This document shows positions 43,708 through 52,913 of a stretch of 64,000 nt of DNA, piece by piece. Position 1 is the first letter of the stretch. Each line of letters starts with the position of its first letter. Location of the stretch: assembly GCF_009789555.1 (NCBI RefSeq), contig NZ_CP046902.1:1290001-1354000 (forward strand), in the 5' to 3' direction. The position numbers were made by a program, and so were the translations under genes. This DNA comes from Stutzerimonas stutzeri. GTDB lineage: Bacteria; Pseudomonadota; Gammaproteobacteria; Pseudomonadales; Pseudomonadaceae. The notes under the pieces were generated by a model. The model ran no database searches, was not told the DNA's origin, and saw nothing but the letters and a program-made list of their open reading frames with translations.

Positions 43708-43730
43708 GATGCAGCTTCAGCTGTACTGGA

Positions 43731-43946
43731 TCAGTACAGGCGAACGCTGCGGCGCTGTTCGCGCTGCACTTTCTTGGCGTGACGCTTGACTGCGGCAGCA
43801 GCTTTACGCTTGCGCTCGGCAGTGGGCTTCTCGTAGAACTCACGGCTGCGGACTTCAGCCAGAACACCGGCTTTTTCGCAAGAACGCTTGAAGCGACGCA
43901 GAGCTACGTCGAATGGTTCGTTCTCTTTAACTTTAACGTTGGGCAT
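43731..43946 (-). CDS. rpsU: 30S ribosomal protein bS21
   Basis: A 71-aa protein (PNVKVKENEPFDVALRRFKR, then a basic tail RKAAAAVKRHAKKVQREQRR). It is the full bS21 length and binds the 30S platform during initiation. It is first in the rpsU-dnaG-rpoD operon and divergent from tsaD. The gap to dnaG (138 bp) holds only two hairpins; no YqeY-like gene is present there. Confidence 0.97.
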   Translation of the reverse strand: MPNVKVKENEPFDVALRRFKRSCEKAGVLAEVRSREFYEKPTAERKRKAAAAVKRHAKKVQREQRRSVRLY

Positions 43947-44142
43947 CCAGGACGTACCTTCACTTGTTTACCGGTTACAACGCGCTTCGGCAAATATCGC
44001 GAGCACGCTGGTTTTAAGGGTTGCGGATGTTAACGCCTTGCCGCGCGGAATGCAAAGCCCCCTGAGCGAAAAGCGCTGGTCGGTCGCCGCTTGCGGCGAT
44101 TAATATGCACGGCTCAATTCGCTTCTCTGGAAGGTTGTACCC
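43947..44142. promoter_or_regulatory. divergent promoter region of rpsU and tsaD
   Basis: A 196-bp gap with no gene. A TAATAT at 44101-44106 may be the tsaD -10. I could not place the rpsU promoter with confidence. No LexA box was recognised. Confidence 0.45.
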
Positions 44143-45168
44143 ATGCTGGTGCTGGGGCTGGAAACTTCATGCGACGAAACCGGCGTCGCGCTGTATGACA
44201 GCGAGCACGGCCTCCTGGCCGATGCCCTGTTCAGTCAGATCGATCTTCATCGCGTCTACGGCGGAGTGGTGCCCGAGCTGGCCTCGCGCGATCACGTCAA
44301 GCGAATGCTGCCGCTGATCCGTCAGGTACTCGGCGAAGCCGGGCGCGAGTCGAGCCAGATCGACGCGGTGGCCTACACCGCAGGTCCCGGCCTGGTGGGC
44401 GCGTTGCTGGTGGGGGCATCCTGCGCACAGGCGATGGCTTTTGCCTGGGGCGTACCGGCAGTCGGCGTGCATCATATGGAGGGTCATCTGTTGGCGCCCA
44501 TGCTCGAGGAGCAGCCGCCAGCGTTCCCCTTCGTGGCGCTGCTGGTTTCCGGCGGCCATACGCAACTGGTCCGGGTCGACGGCATCGGTCGCTACGAGCT
44601 GCTGGGCGAGTCGGTGGACGATGCCGCCGGTGAAGCTTTCGACAAGACCGCGAAACTGATGGGATTGCGTTACCCCGGCGGACCAGAGATTGCTCAGCTT
44701 GCCGAACGCGGCACGCCGGGTCGCTTTCTTTTCCCGCGCCCCATGACCGACCGACCCGGGCTGGACTTCAGTTTCAGCGGGCTCAAGACCTCGACGCTGA
44801 CGACCTGGCAGCAATGCCGTAACGCGGGCGACGAGGGCGAACAGACGCGTTGCGACATCGCCCTGGCCTTTCAGCAGGCGGTGGTCGACACGCTGACCAT
44901 CAAGTGCCGGCGTGCCCTGCAACAGACGGGCCTGAAAAACCTGGTGATCGCCGGTGGCGTGAGCGCCAACGTGGCGTTGCGTCAGAGCCTCGAACAAATG
45001 CTCGCCGAGCTGAAGGGGCAGGTGTTTTATGCACGGCCACGTTTCTGTACCGACAACGGCGCGATGATCGCTTATGCCGGCTGCCAGCGCTTGCTGGCCG
45101 GTCAGCAGGATGGGCCGGAGATAACCGTGCAGGCGCGCTGGCCGATGGAGACGCTGGCGGCGATTTGA
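44143..45168 (+). CDS. tsaD: tRNA N6-adenosine threonylcarbamoyltransferase
   Basis: A 341-aa Kae1/Qri7 family protein. It carries the ATP-grasp-like ASKHA fold blocks MLVLGLETSCDETGVALYD and the metal-binding HHMEGHL. LVSGGHTQLV is the substrate loop and NLVIAGGVSANVALR the second nucleotide motif. With TsaB/TsaE it transfers threonylcarbamate to A37 of ANN-reading tRNAs. It stands alone between divergent rpsU and convergent plsY. Confidence 0.97.
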   Translation: MLVLGLETSCDETGVALYDSEHGLLADALFSQIDLHRVYGGVVPELASRDHVKRMLPLIRQVLGEAGRESSQIDAVAYTAGPGLVGALLVGASCAQAMAFAWGVPAVGVHHMEGHLLAPMLEEQPPAFPFVALLVSGGHTQLVRVDGIGRYELLGESVDDAAGEAFDKTAKLMGLRYPGGPEIAQLAERGTPGRFLFPRPMTDRPGLDFSFSGLKTSTLTTWQQCRNAGDEGEQTRCDIALAFQQAVVDTLTIKCRRALQQTGLKNLVIAGGVSANVALRQSLEQMLAELKGQVFYARPRFCTDNGAMIAYAGCQRLLAGQQDGPEITVQARWPMETLAAI

Positions 45169-45181
45169 GCCGGTCCGTCGC

Positions 45182-45751
45182 CTAGAAGTGCCGCTCCGTC
45201 CCGGCAAAAAGGTCGCGCAGGTTGTTGCGGTGACGCCAGACGATCAGCAGGGCCAGCAGCGCCATGGGCCAGAGCGCGCCGGGCTGTTGCCAGGCCAATA
45301 GCGGCAGGCAGAGCGGTAAGGCGGCGAGTGCAGCCAGCGAACTGGTCCGGGTCAACTTGAAGACTACCAGCCAGATGGCCAGCGCCAGCAGCGCTGTCGG
45401 CGGATGCAGGCCGAGCAGGGCGCCCGCCGCGGTGGCGACGCCTTTGCCGCCACGAAAGCGGAAATACAGTGGGTACAGGTGGCCGAGCACGGCCGCAAGG
45501 GCGATCCAGGCCTGTTCTTCGACGGGCAGGTCAAGGGCGGCGGCGAGCAGCACCGGCAGCAAGCCCTTGAGCAGGTCGCCGAACAAGGTGCTGATAGCCA
45601 TTCGTCGCCCGGCGAGCCGTAGCATGTTGGTGGCGCCCGGATTGCCGGAGCCGCAGGCGCGCGGATCGGGTGCGCCGGTCAGGCGACTCAGTACAATGGC
45701 GAATGACAGAGAACCGGTCAGATAGGCGAACAGTGTCAATTGCCAGAACAT
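45182..45751 (-). CDS. plsY: acyl-phosphate:glycerol-3-phosphate acyltransferase
   Basis: A 189-aa membrane protein with five to six helices. The conserved SGNPGATNMLR (first loop), FRGGKGVAT (glycine-rich acyl-phosphate loop) and a later RHRNNLRDL motif mark PlsY. It makes lysophosphatidic acid, the first step of phospholipid synthesis. ATG 45751 (MFWQLTLFAYLTGSLSFA) gives the usual family start; ATG 45760 would add three residues. It converges on tsaD. Confidence 0.95.
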   Translation of the reverse strand: MFWQLTLFAYLTGSLSFAIVLSRLTGAPDPRACGSGNPGATNMLRLAGRRMAISTLFGDLLKGLLPVLLAAALDLPVEEQAWIALAAVLGHLYPLYFRFRGGKGVATAAGALLGLHPPTALLALAIWLVVFKLTRTSSLAALAALPLCLPLLAWQQPGALWPMALLALLIVWRHRNNLRDLFAGTERHF

Positions 45752-45826
45752 GGCATCCATCCGGGGCAGGGAGCTCCTGAGTCTAACGGCGTGCGCTGAA
45801 CTTGTCGTGCCGCGGGAGAACGTTGC

Positions 45827-46180
45827 GTGGATACAGTTTTCATCGAAGGGTTGGAAGTGGATACGCTGATTGGCGCCTATGATTGGGAGCGCGGTATTCG
45901 GCAGTCCCTCCGTCTGGATCTGACTCTCGGTTGGGACATTCGTCCCGCGGCGCAGAATGATGAGTTGGACAAGGCGCTGGACTATGCCGAAGTCACCGCC
46001 GCCATCGACCGCTTCTCGCAGTCTTCGCGATTCGAGCTGGTCGAAACGTTCGCTGAGCGTCTGGCAGGCGAACTGATGCGTCGATTCGGTATTGCCTGGC
46101 TGCGGCTACGGGTAACCAAGCCGGGCGTCAATGCGCGCGCCTCGGCGCTCGGTGTGGAGATCGAACGCGGATGTCGCTGA
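45827..46180 (+). CDS. folB: dihydroneopterin aldolase
   Basis: A 117-aa protein: VFIEGLEVDTLIGAYDWERGIRQ at the start and LVETFAERLAGELM with the catalytic Glu/Lys region (VTKPG). It cleaves dihydroneopterin to 6-hydroxymethyl-dihydropterin in folate synthesis. GTG 45827 has a GGGAG ribosome site. It overlaps folK by 10 bp. Confidence 0.93.
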   Translation: MDTVFIEGLEVDTLIGAYDWERGIRQSLRLDLTLGWDIRPAAQNDELDKALDYAEVTAAIDRFSQSSRFELVETFAERLAGELMRRFGIAWLRLRVTKPGVNARASALGVEIERGCR

Positions 46181-46707
46181 CTCGCGTACTGCTTGGGCTG
46201 GGCAGCAATAACCGGCGCGAACGAAACCTGACGGCCGGTCTCGATGCGCTGGCGCAATTGCTCGAGGACATGCGCTGCTCGGCGGTCTTTGAAAGCCTGG
46301 CGGTGGGCTACAAGGGCGACAATTTCTACAATCTCGTGGTCTGCGGAAGCACCGAGCTGCCGTTGATGGAGCTGGATCGCCGGCTCAAGTTCATCGAGGC
46401 GGACAACGGCCGCTACGCACCTGATCGCAAGGGTCTCCCGCTGGACATCGATGTGTTGATGTTCGGCGACCTGGTAGGCAACTTCCATGGGCTGGAACTG
46501 CCGCGCCCGGAGACGTTGAAAAATGCGTTCGTGCTATGGCCGCTGGCGCTGCTGGTGCCGGAGGTGATGCATCCTCTCGCGGGCCGGAGTTTCGCCGAGC
46601 TTTGGCGGGAGTCGGCCATCGAGCAGCGGCTTTGGCCCGTGCCGTTTCGGTGGAACGGCGAAGAGCTGACGCCGGCTGATCTGCTCTGTACTGATTCCAG
46701 GCCCTAG
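46171..46707 (+). CDS. folK: 2-amino-4-hydroxy-6-hydroxymethyldihydropteridine pyrophosphokinase
   Basis: A 178-aa HPPK: LGLGSNNRRERNL (pterin site), then GLPLDIDVLMFGD and LPRPE, the catalytic Asp-x-Asp loop for ATP-Mg binding. It acts directly after FolB in the folate pathway, and the overlapping genes imply coupling. Its C-terminus runs slightly longer than the E. coli protein. Confidence 0.93.
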   Translation: MSLTRVLLGLGSNNRRERNLTAGLDALAQLLEDMRCSAVFESLAVGYKGDNFYNLVVCGSTELPLMELDRRLKFIEADNGRYAPDRKGLPLDIDVLMFGDLVGNFHGLELPRPETLKNAFVLWPLALLVPEVMHPLAGRSFAELWRESAIEQRLWPVPFRWNGEELTPADLLCTDSRP

Positions 46708-46718
46708 CGCACGCCCAT

Positions 46719-46771
46719 CCGACTGGCGTGGCGATGCGCGATCAACCGCTGTTGAACCGCGCATCAGTCGG
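46719..46771. terminator. large hairpin between convergent folK and cca
   Basis: GATGCGCG (46733-46740) pairs with CGCGCATC (46758-46765); an inner TCAAC/GTTGA and outer CCGACT/AGTCGG extend the stem. It spans the cca stop codon. No U-tract is seen on either side, so termination efficiency is uncertain. Confidence 0.45.
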
Positions 46772-47972
46772 ATGTGTGCTGGTAGTCCTGGATCGCCTGC
46801 AAGCGCTGTTGTTTGAGCGCTTCGCCCAGCGCCGCGCCTTTATAGCCTTGTTCGATCAGTGGTTTCACCTGCACCGCGCGGGCGCATGCGGCGGCGCCGC
46901 GCAGGTAAGCGGCCTGTGGATAGTCGCGCGGCGTGGGGCCATCGCGGCCTCCGGCATCCATTTCACACGCGGCCAGGAACTGCTCGAAGCGCTCCGGGCG
47001 GCGGTAGATGTCGAAGTGCTGCAACAACTCGAACAGGCTGGGTGCGGGCAGCTTCGTTGGCGCCTCGGCGCACGTGTGAAATTCCCCGACCAGCAGGGCC
47101 AGTTCCTGGCAATCGCGTGGGACTTTGTAGCGACCATTGACGGTCTCGATCAGACTCACGCCCCTTGCGCCGGGCACTGGCGTCTGATCACCTGGCGCCT
47201 CATCGGCAAGGTGTTGCAGCAAGCAGGCCCAGCGCACCGGCAGGGATTGCTCACGGGTAGCGCACAGACGCATCACGTTCAGCACATGCTCGCCGATGAC
47301 GAGGCCCGGCGCGTTCTTATCCGGTACGCTGAACAATGCCTCGATCTCCGGCATCAGTTCTTTCAGCGCGCCGCAGTCGCGCAGCACCTGTATGAAGACA
47401 TCGGGACGAGGCTCCATCAGGGCGCGCGAGATTTCCTTCCAACTGCGCTCCGGGGTCAGCGCCTGAAGCTCACCGGACTCGGCGAGCTGACGCATCAGCT
47501 GTTCGGTTTGCGGCGCAACGCAAAAGCCAAGTTCGGCATAGCGGGCGGCGAAGCGGGCCACGCGTAGCACCCGCAAGGGGTCCTCGGCGAAGGCGGGGGA
47601 GACGTGTCTCAGTTGGCGCGCGGCGAGGTCGGCCTGGCCCCCGTAAGGGTCGATCAGGTGGCCGTGCTCATCCTCGGCGATCGCATTGATGGTCAGGTCG
47701 CGACGGGCCAGATCCTCCTCGAGCGTCACGTCCGGACTGGCATAGAAGGTAAATCCCCCGTAGCCGCGACCGCTCTTGCGCTCAGTGCGGGCAAGTGCGT
47801 ACTCCTCGCCGGAATCGGGGTGCAGGAACACCGGAAAATCCGCACCCACCGGACGAAAGCCCATGGCCTGCATCTGCTCGGCACTGGAGCCGACCACCAC
47901 CCAATCCACCTCGGTCACTGGTCGCCCCAGCAATCGATCACGTACCGCTCCGCCGACCTTGTAAATCTGCAT
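46764..47972 (-). CDS. cca: CCA-adding tRNA nucleotidyltransferase
   Basis: A 402-aa class II enzyme: KVGGAVRDRLLGRP with the nucleotide-binding loop, TEVDWVVVG bearing the metal-binding acids, RRDLTINAIAED, and RVARFAARYAELGF. It repairs and adds the 3' CCA end of tRNAs. Its length is that of the proteobacterial Cca without a full HD domain. Confidence 0.95.
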   Translation of the reverse strand: MQIYKVGGAVRDRLLGRPVTEVDWVVVGSSAEQMQAMGFRPVGADFPVFLHPDSGEEYALARTERKSGRGYGGFTFYASPDVTLEEDLARRDLTINAIAEDEHGHLIDPYGGQADLAARQLRHVSPAFAEDPLRVLRVARFAARYAELGFCVAPQTEQLMRQLAESGELQALTPERSWKEISRALMEPRPDVFIQVLRDCGALKELMPEIEALFSVPDKNAPGLVIGEHVLNVMRLCATREQSLPVRWACLLQHLADEAPGDQTPVPGARGVSLIETVNGRYKVPRDCQELALLVGEFHTCAEAPTKLPAPSLFELLQHFDIYRRPERFEQFLAACEMDAGGRDGPTPRDYPQAAYLRGAAACARAVQVKPLIEQGYKGAALGEALKQQRLQAIQDYQHTSD

Positions 47973-48004
47973 GTAGTCCTCCGTCTCGCGGAGGATAAAC
48001 GAAA

Positions 48005-48031
48005 GCCCCGCTGCAGCAAGCGGCGGGGTTC
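48005..48031. terminator. hairpin between spoVR and cca
   Basis: CCCCGCTGC / GCGGCGGGG with loop AGCAA lies between the spoVR stop and the cca start, and would terminate the leftward spoVR transcript. It has only a short T run. Confidence 0.55.
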
Positions 48032-48055
48032 AAGTGAAATGCCGCCGCAGGCCGA

Positions 48056-49609
48056 TCAGATCGGCGGCAGCGCCAGGCTCATGCCCGGAAACTTGGCTTC
48101 GGGTTCGAGTTCGCCTCTGGGCGGCATGTGGTGCGTGGTGACCAGCTTGTCATCCTGCATCGATTGCAGATGCACATCGAACCCCCAGAGCCTGTGCAAA
48201 TGCTTGAGCACCTCATCGGTAGAGCCGCCCAACGGCTTGCGGTCGTGCTGCTGGTGGCGCAGGGTCAGCGAACGGTCGCCACGACGATCGACGCTCCAGA
48301 CCTGCACGTTGGGTTCACGATTGCCCAGGTTGTACTGCGCCGCCAGCAGCTCGCGGATGGCGCGGTAGCCGCTCTCATCGTGGATGGCCGGCACCAGCAG
48401 TTCATCCTTGCGGTCATCGTCGAGAATGCTGAACAGCTTGAGGTCGCGGATCACCTTCGGCGAGAGGAACTGCAGGATGAAGCTCTCGTCCTTGAAGTTG
48501 TTCATCGCAAATTTCACCGTGGTCAGCCAGTCGCTGCCCGCGATGTCGGGGAACCACCGCTTGTCTTCCTCCGTGGGGTTCTCGCAGATCCGCCGGATGT
48601 CCTGGTACATGGCGAATCCCAGGGTATAGGGGTTGATCCCGCTGTAGTACGGGCTGTCGAATCCGGGCTGGTAGATCACGCTGGTGTGCGACTGCAGGAA
48701 TTCCATCATGAAGCCGTCGGTCACCAGCCCTTCGTCGTACAGGTCGTTGAGCAAGGTGTAGTGCCAGAAGGTGGCCCAGCCCTCGTTCATGACCTGTGTC
48801 TGGCGTTGCGGATAGAAATACTGGGCAATCTTGCGCACGATACGCACCACCTCGCGCTGCCAGGGCTCGAGTAGCGGTGCATGCTTTTCGATGAAATAGA
48901 GGATGTTTTCCTGCGGCTCGGCCGGGAAGCGCTGATCGTGCTGGCGCTCGTCGCCCTTGTCACCGAACTTGGGAATGGTCCGCCAGAGATCGTTGATCTG
49001 CTTCTGCAGATGCTCTTCACGCTCCTTCTGTCGCCGTCGCTCCTCCTCCGCGGAAATTGGGTAGGGGCGCTTGTAGCGGTCGACGCCGTAGTTCATCAGC
49101 GCATGACAGGAGTCGAGCAGGTCTTCCACCGCGTCGATGCCGTGGCGCTCCTCGCACTGCATGATGTACTGCTTGGCGAACACCAGGTAATCGATGATCG
49201 AGCTGGCATCGGTCCAGGTGCGGAACAAGTAGTTGCCCTTGAAGAAACTGTTGTGGCCGTAGCTGGCATGGGCGATCACCAGCGCCTGCATGGTGATGGT
49301 GTTTTCTTCCATCAGATAGGCGATGCAGGGATCGGAATTGATCACGATCTCGTACGCCAGGCCCATCTGCCCACGGGTGTAGGACTTTTCCGTGCTGAGG
49401 AAGTGTTTGCCGTAGGACCAGTGGTGGTAACCCAGCGGCATGCCCACCGAGGCATAGGCATCCATCATCTGCTCGGCGGTGATGACTTCGATCTGGTTGG
49501 GGTAGGTATCGAGTGCATAGCGCTCGGCGATACGACCGATCTCACGGTCGTACGCGCGGATCAGATCGAAGGTCCATTCCGAACCGGTGGAGATGGGCTG
49601 TCGTTTCAT
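48056..49609 (-). CDS. SpoVR family protein (YcgB)
   Basis: A 517-aa protein of the YcgB/SpoVR family: SYGHNSFFKGNYLFRTWTDASSI, MNEGWATFWHYTLLNDLYDEG and GINPYTLGFAMYQDI are the signature blocks. In Gammaproteobacteria it belongs to the yeaG-yeaH-ycgB unit, which is linked to stationary phase and nitrogen starvation; its biochemical function is not known. It lies 10 bp after yeaH. Confidence 0.93.
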   Translation of the reverse strand: MKRQPISTGSEWTFDLIRAYDREIGRIAERYALDTYPNQIEVITAEQMMDAYASVGMPLGYHHWSYGKHFLSTEKSYTRGQMGLAYEIVINSDPCIAYLMEENTITMQALVIAHASYGHNSFFKGNYLFRTWTDASSIIDYLVFAKQYIMQCEERHGIDAVEDLLDSCHALMNYGVDRYKRPYPISAEEERRRQKEREEHLQKQINDLWRTIPKFGDKGDERQHDQRFPAEPQENILYFIEKHAPLLEPWQREVVRIVRKIAQYFYPQRQTQVMNEGWATFWHYTLLNDLYDEGLVTDGFMMEFLQSHTSVIYQPGFDSPYYSGINPYTLGFAMYQDIRRICENPTEEDKRWFPDIAGSDWLTTVKFAMNNFKDESFILQFLSPKVIRDLKLFSILDDDRKDELLVPAIHDESGYRAIRELLAAQYNLGNREPNVQVWSVDRRGDRSLTLRHQQHDRKPLGGSTDEVLKHLHRLWGFDVHLQSMQDDKLVTTHHMPPRGELEPEAKFPGMSLALPPI

Positions 49610-49619
49610 GCTGCGTACC

Positions 49620-50891
49620 TCAGCTAGCCATGCGCCGCTGGAACAGCTCGCGGAACACCGGATAGATGTCTCCCGCGGTCACCAGTTGCTGCTGGGCGAA
49701 CGAGTCACCGAAGGCTTCGGCCACCTGGTTATATTCGTACCACAGCGCCTGGTGTTCGCGAGGGGTGATTTCGACATAGGTGAAATACTGGACGAACGGC
49801 ATGATCTGGTTGATCAGGATGTCCCGGCAGATCGGTGAATCGTCATTCCAGTTGTCGCCGTCCGAAGCCTGCGCGGCATAGATGTTCCACTCATTGGCCG
49901 GATAACGCTCGGCCATGATCTCCTGCATCATCTTGAGCGCGCTGGAGACGATGGTGCCGCCGGTTTCGCGGGAATAGAAAAACTCCTCTTCATCGACTTC
50001 CTTGGCGCTGGTGTGGTGGCGAATGAACACCACGTCGATCTTGTCGTAGTTCCGCTTGAGAAACAGATACAGGAGGATGAAGAAGCGCTTGGCGATGTCC
50101 TTCGTGGCCTGGGTCATGGAGCCGGAAACGTCCATCACGCAGAACATCACCGCCTTGGAACTGGGGTTGGGGTGCTTGACCAGCAGGTTGTACTTGAGGT
50201 CGAAGGTGTCGAGGAAGGGGACACGGTGAATGCGGGCGCTGAGTCGCTCGATCTCTTCCTCGGCGGCCTGGATGTCGGTGAAGTTGGCGGGCTCCTCGAG
50301 CTTGAGTCGAGCCAGCTCGGCTTTCACTTCCCGCAGTTTGGCCCGACTGCTGCCCGACAGCGCGATACGCCGCGCGTGGGCGGAGCGCAGGGTGCGAACG
50401 ATATTGATACGTGACGGGTTGCCTTCGTTGCTGATCCCGGCGCGAACCGTCTTGAAGGTATCGGTGCCGGTCAGGTGGCGCTTGACCAGATTGGGCAGTT
50501 CCAGGTCCTCGAACATGAAATCGAGGAATTCCTCCTGCGTGATCTGGAACACGAAGTCGTCCATGCCTTCGCCGCTGTTGCTGGCCTTGCCCGCGCCTTG
50601 GCCACCGCCGCCGCCTTGAGGGCGCGGAATACGCTCGCCAGCGACAAACTCCTTGTTGCCGGGGTGCACGATGGTCTGCCGACCGCCGCGCCCGTGGTGC
50701 AGGATCGGCTCATCGATGTCGCGACCCGGAATGCTGATCTGCTCGCCGTGCTCCATATCGGTGATGGAGCGGCGCCCTACGGCCTCCTCCACGGCCTTCT
50801 TGATGTGTCCACGGTATCGCTGCAGGAAACGCTGGCGGTTTACCGTGCTCTTGTTCTTGCCGTTCAGACGGCGGTCGATCACGTAACTCAT
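49620..50891 (-). CDS. yeaH: DUF444 (YeaH) family protein with vWA-like domain
   Basis: A 423-aa protein: MSYVIDRRLNGKNKSTVNRQRF start, a Gly-rich low-complexity stretch (PQGGGGGQGAGK), and a C-terminal von Willebrand-like domain with the MIDAS-type DVSGSMTQATKD. It works with the PrkA/YeaG kinase encoded upstream. ATG 50891 was chosen because upstream residues of the longer reading are not family-like. Confidence 0.92.
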   Translation of the reverse strand: MSYVIDRRLNGKNKSTVNRQRFLQRYRGHIKKAVEEAVGRRSITDMEHGEQISIPGRDIDEPILHHGRGGRQTIVHPGNKEFVAGERIPRPQGGGGGQGAGKASNSGEGMDDFVFQITQEEFLDFMFEDLELPNLVKRHLTGTDTFKTVRAGISNEGNPSRINIVRTLRSAHARRIALSGSSRAKLREVKAELARLKLEEPANFTDIQAAEEEIERLSARIHRVPFLDTFDLKYNLLVKHPNPSSKAVMFCVMDVSGSMTQATKDIAKRFFILLYLFLKRNYDKIDVVFIRHHTSAKEVDEEEFFYSRETGGTIVSSALKMMQEIMAERYPANEWNIYAAQASDGDNWNDDSPICRDILINQIMPFVQYFTYVEITPREHQALWYEYNQVAEAFGDSFAQQQLVTAGDIYPVFRELFQRRMAS

Positions 50892-50990
50892 ACGAGCCCT
50901 CCGGGCCGAGCTGGAAATCTTGAGCGCGAAGCCGGAAGCGTGCTGCTTAGACGTCCAGCTTCCGGCGTCCGGCTTCAAGCTCGCAGCGGC
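50892..50990. repeat. yeaH-prkA spacer with GAAGC-type repeat hairpin
   Basis: GCCGGAAGC (50931-50939) and GCTTCCGGC (50958-50966) form an inverted repeat, followed by another GGCTTCAAGC unit. The same GAAGC-rich wording appears before rsmA at 55571-55594. These look like short dispersed intergenic repeats; their role is unknown. Confidence 0.55.
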
Positions 50991-52913
50991 TTACTGCGAT
51001 TTACGTACCCGCAGATACCATTCCGAAAGCAGACGTACTTGTTTCTCGGTATAGCCGCGCTCGACCATGCGCACGACGAAATCGTTGTGTTTCTTCTGGT
51101 CCTCCTTGCTCGCCTTGGCGTTGAAACTGATGACCGGTAGCAGGTCCTCGGTGTTGGAGAACATTTTCTTCTCGATCACGACCCGCAGCTTCTCGTAGCT
51201 GAGCCAGGACGGGTTCTTGCCGTTGTTGTTGGCTCGGGCACGCAGCACGAAGTTGACGATTTCGTTGCGGAAATCCTTCGGGTTGCTGATGCCGGCCGGT
51301 TTCTCGATCTTCTCCAGTTCTTCGTTGAGCGCGGCGCGGTTGAGGATCTCGCCGGTTTCCGGGTCGCGGTATTCCTGGTCCTGAATCCAGAAATCGGCAT
51401 AGAGCACGTAGCGGTCGAAGATGTTCTGGCCGTACTCGCTGTAGGACTCGAGGTAGGCGGTCTGGATTTCCTTGCCGATGAAATCGACGTAGCGAGGCGC
51501 CAGGTATTCCTTGATGAAGCGCAGGTAGCGCTCGCGCACCTCGGCGGGGAACTGTTCCTGCTCGATCTGCTGTTCCAGCACGTAGAGCAGGTGCACCGGG
51601 TTGGCGGCGATCTCGTGCGGGTCGAAGTTGAACACCTTGGACAGAATCTTGAAGGCGAAGCGCGTCGACAGACCGTTCATGCCCTCGTCCACGCCCGCGG
51701 TGTCGCGGTACTCCTGGATCGACTTGGCCTTGGGATCGGTGTCCTTGAGATTTTCGCCGTCATAGACGCGCATCTTCGAATAGATATTAGAGTTTTCCGG
51801 CTCCTTCAAGCGGCTCAGCACGGAGAACTGCGCCAGCATCTTCAGCGTGTCGGGGGCGCAGTGGGCCTTCGACAGCGAGCTGTTGAACAGCAGCTTGTCG
51901 TAGATCTTGATTTCATCGGTCACCCGCAGGCAGTACGGCACCTTGACGATATAGATGCGGTCGATGAAGGCTTCGTTGTTCTTGTTGTTACGGAAGGTAT
52001 GCCATTCCGACTCGTTGGAGTGGGCCAGCAGGATGCCGTTGTAGGGAATCGCACCAAGGCCTTCGGTGCTGTTGTAGTTGCCCTCCTGGGTGGCAGTCAG
52101 CAGCGGGTGCAGCACCTTGATCGGCGCCTTGAACATCTCGACGAATTCCATCATGCCCTGGTTGGCGCGGCACAGGGCGCCCGAGTAGCTGTAGGCATCG
52201 GCATCGTTCTGCGGGAATTCCTCCAGCTTGCGGATATCCACCTTGCCCACCAGCGCGGAAATGTCCTGGTTGTTTTCGTCGCCCGGCTCGGTCTTGGCGA
52301 TCGCGATCTGGTTGAGGATCGAGGGATACAGCTTGACCACGCGGAACTGACTGATATCGCCGCCGAATTCCTGCAGGCGCTTGGTCGCCCAGGGCGACAT
52401 GATCGAATTCAGATAGCGACGCGGGATGCCGTAATCCTCTTCGAGAATCTGCGCATCCTCTGCCGGATTGAACAGGCCCAGGGGCGACTCGAAGACCGGC
52501 GAGCCCTTGATCGCGTAGAACGGCACCCGCTCCATCAACTGCTTGAGTTTTTCGGCCAGTGACGACTTGCCGCCGCCGACCGGGCCCAGCAGGTAAAGGA
52601 TCTGCTTTTTCTCTTCCAGGCCCTGCGCGGCATGCCGGAAGTAGGACACGATCTGGTCGATGCAATCTTCCATCCCGTGGAAGTCCTCGAACGCGGGATA
52701 GCGGCGGATGACCTTGTTGGAAAAAATCCGCGACAGGCGAGGGTCGGCCGAGGTGTCGATCAGCTCGGGTTCGCCGATCGCCATCAACAGGCGCTCGGCT
52801 GCGGTGGCGTAGGTACCCCGGTCTTCCTTGCACAGGTCGAGGTATTCCTGGAGCGAATATTCTTCCTGGCGGGTTGCTTCGAATCGTTGCTGGAAATGGC
52901 TGAAAATGCTCAT
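50991..52913 (-). CDS. prkA: PrkA family serine protein kinase (YeaG)
   Basis: A 640-aa protein of the usual PrkA length. An AAA-like N-terminal part carries the P-loop LLGPVGGGKSSLAEKLK (about residue 105), and the C-terminal PrkA domain has the kinase-like fold. YeaG is linked to nitrogen-starvation and stress responses together with YeaH and YcgB, encoded downstream in the same order. ATG 52913 is preferred; the 13 residues before it are not family-like. Confidence 0.94.
   Translation of the reverse strand: MSIFSHFQQRFEATRQEEYSLQEYLDLCKEDRGTYATAAERLLMAIGEPELIDTSADPRLSRIFSNKVIRRYPAFEDFHGMEDCIDQIVSYFRHAAQGLEEKKQILYLLGPVGGGKSSLAEKLKQLMERVPFYAIKGSPVFESPLGLFNPAEDAQILEEDYGIPRRYLNSIMSPWATKRLQEFGGDISQFRVVKLYPSILNQIAIAKTEPGDENNQDISALVGKVDIRKLEEFPQNDADAYSYSGALCRANQGMMEFVEMFKAPIKVLHPLLTATQEGNYNSTEGLGAIPYNGILLAHSNESEWHTFRNNKNNEAFIDRIYIVKVPYCLRVTDEIKIYDKLLFNSSLSKAHCAPDTLKMLAQFSVLSRLKEPENSNIYSKMRVYDGENLKDTDPKAKSIQEYRDTAGVDEGMNGLSTRFAFKILSKVFNFDPHEIAANPVHLLYVLEQQIEQEQFPAEVRERYLRFIKEYLAPRYVDFIGKEIQTAYLESYSEYGQNIFDRYVLYADFWIQDQEYRDPETGEILNRAALNEELEKIEKPAGISNPKDFRNEIVNFVLRARANNNGKNPSWLSYEKLRVVIEKKMFSNTEDLLPVISFNAKASKEDQKKHNDFVVRMVERGYTEKQVRLLSEWYLRVRKSQ

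Noticed and set aside
44167..45207. Long minus-strand frame opposite tsaD
   Set aside because: The + strand has the full TsaD motifs; the opposite frame has no recognisable domain.
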